DNA from: an archaeon
Lineage (GTDB): Archaea; Thermoproteota; Bathyarchaeia; TCS64
Assembly: GCA_020444005.1 (NCBI GenBank)
Contig: JAHLLU010000111.1
Coordinates: 1 to 6,911, forward strand
DNA length: 6,911 nucleotides
Direction: 5' to 3'
Shown: positions 6,049-6,911 of the stretch, piece after piece
How positions within the stretch are numbered: position 1 is the first letter of the stretch
Layout: every line of letters starts with the position of its first letter
Notes under the pieces: model-generated
What the model was told of the DNA's origin: nothing
The model's input: the letters and a program-made list of their open reading frames with translations, nothing else
Databases searched by the model: none
Position numbers and translations under genes: made by a program

Positions 6049-6911
6049 CTCCAAAGACCAAATACGATACAATTTCAGAGATCGCAAAAAGAAGGGGCTT
6101 CTTCTGGCCCAGCTTCGAGATATACGGCGGTATGAGTGGTTTCACAACCTATGGAGACCTAGGAACCAAGCTCAAACGCAACGTGGAGAATCTCTGGAAG
6201 GAACATTTTGTCAGACGGCAGGGTTTTCTTGAACTTGAGGCGCCTGTCATTAACCCAGAAAGGGTCTTTGAGGCATCAGGGCACTTAGAGAACTTCAAGG
6301 AATACAGCGCTGAGTGCAGTCAATGTGGACACAGCTTCAGGGCAGATCACCTTATTGAGGACAAGACTGGCTTGGAGAATGTTGAAGCTATGGGTGGAGA
6401 AGCCATCAAAAGATTGATGGTGGAAAATAAGATCAAATGCCCACGTTGTGGCGGACAACTCAATGAACCAGAGCTATTCTTGACTATGTTCAAGACTGAG
6501 ATCGGTGCAACAGGCGGAGAAGTCGGCTATCTACGACCAGAGACAGCCCAAGCTATGTTCCTAAACTACAAACGAGGCTATATTCACAACAGGGAGAAAC
6601 TACCCTTTGCACTGGTTCAGAGTAGTAAGGTTGCTCGTAACGAGATAAGTCCACGCCGTGGAATGCTACGGCTGCGTGAGTTTACTATCATGGAGCTTGA
6701 GCTATTCTTCGACCCGCAGGACCCAGCTTGTCCATGGTATGATGAGGTCAAGGACTCAGTAATCAGGCTCTTCACAGAGGAGATGGAAGCGCAAGAAGTC
6801 AAGGAGCCCAAGGTACTCACCATCAAAGAAGCTGTTGACCAAGGATTGATACTCACAGAGTGGCAGGGCTACTTTATGGGCGTTAGTCAGCAATTCATTA
6901 CTGCACTTGGT
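6045..6911 (+). CDS. glyS: Glycyl-tRNA synthetase, archaeal/eukaryotic type (N-terminal part)
   Basis: The open frame runs 289 codons to the window edge with no stop; archaeal relatives are about 570 residues, so roughly half is present. The enzyme charges tRNA-Gly with glycine in the cytosol as a class II homodimer. Visible landmarks: ISEIAKRRGFFWPSFEIYGG (10-29) at the N-terminus; FEASGHLENF (75-84); zinc-type Cys91, Cys94, Cys132 and Cys135; GYLRPETAQ (161-169); and the motif 2 segment with Arg198-Asn-Glu in ARNEISPRRGMLRLREFT (197-214). Differences from the commonest form are YGDLG at 36-40 where most relatives have YGPLG, and Ala197 where many have Phe before Arg-Asn-Glu. ATG 6045 is preferred over in-frame ATG 6030, which lies before the predicted transcription start. 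It has its own promoter and is separate from the upstream operon. Confidence 0.95.
   Translation, partial: MAPKTKYDTISEIAKRRGFFWPSFEIYGGMSGFTTYGDLGTKLKRNVENLWKEHFVRRQGFLELEAPVINPERVFEASGHLENFKEYSAECSQCGHSFRADHLIEDKTGLENVEAMGGEAIKRLMVENKIKCPRCGGQLNEPELFLTMFKTEIGATGGEVGYLRPETAQAMFLNYKRGYIHNREKLPFALVQSSKVARNEISPRRGMLRLREFTIMELELFFDPQDPACPWYDEVKDSVIRLFTEEMEAQEVKEPKVLTIKEAVDQGLILTEWQGYFMGVSQQFITALG

Noticed and set aside
5903..6145. Reverse-strand open frame over the DUF35/glycyl-tRNA synthetase junction
   Set aside because: It is antisense to two confident genes and crosses a promoter; nothing in its translation resembles a known family.
6617..6856. Reverse-strand open frame inside glycyl-tRNA synthetase
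   Set aside because: It is a Ser-rich shadow of conserved motif 2 coding sequence.
1..6911. tRNA, rRNA, CRISPR array, insertion sequence or prophage signatures
   Set aside because: No cloverleaf-like segment, regularly spaced repeats, transposase motif or long terminal inverted repeats were seen on reading both strands.

Overview
The window looks like a chromosomal segment of an archaeon. It carries the archaeal type of HMG-CoA synthase with its thiolase and DUF35 partners, an archaeal/eukaryotic-type glycyl-tRNA synthetase, TATA-like boxes 20-40 bases before several starts, and Shine-Dalgarno-like GTGAT/GGAGG elements matching the usual archaeal 16S 3' end. The lineage cannot be fixed from this sequence alone; an Asgard or TACK-type archaeon is a guess. 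All genes found are on the + strand, and no RNA gene, CRISPR array, insertion sequence or attachment site was seen. No intergenic stretch exceeds about 120 bases.

Layout. Bases 70-1098 encode a multi-spanning membrane protein of the flippase-like / LPG-synthase transmembrane family. Bases 1146-1415 encode a small unrecognised protein with one predicted membrane helix. Bases 1457-2443 encode a Gfo/Idh/MocA-type NAD(P)-dependent oxidoreductase, followed one base later by a DUF362 protein (2445-3314), so these two form a tight pair. After a 118-base gap with a TATA-like box and several GTCTT/AAGAC repeats comes a three-gene operon joined by ATGA overlaps: HMG-CoA synthase (3433-4470), a thiolase-family protein (4467-5606) and a DUF35 zinc-ribbon/OB protein (5603-5995). 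A new promoter and a perfect inverted repeat then precede glycyl-tRNA synthetase (6045 to the window end, 3' part missing).

How the genes work together. In characterised archaea the thiolase, HMG-CoA synthase and DUF35 protein form one complex that makes HMG-CoA from acetyl-CoA, the entry to the mevalonate pathway and isoprenoid lipids. Here the HMG-CoA synthase keeps its Glu/Cys/His catalytic residues. The thiolase does not: the nucleophilic Cys is Ser, both active-site His are Gln and Asn, and the C-terminal HN-GG motif is EN-GG, although the rest of the fold is well kept. This is the main finding. Either the subunit is now a scaffold or CoA-channel pseudoenzyme and acetoacetyl-CoA is made elsewhere, or the operon performs altered chemistry.
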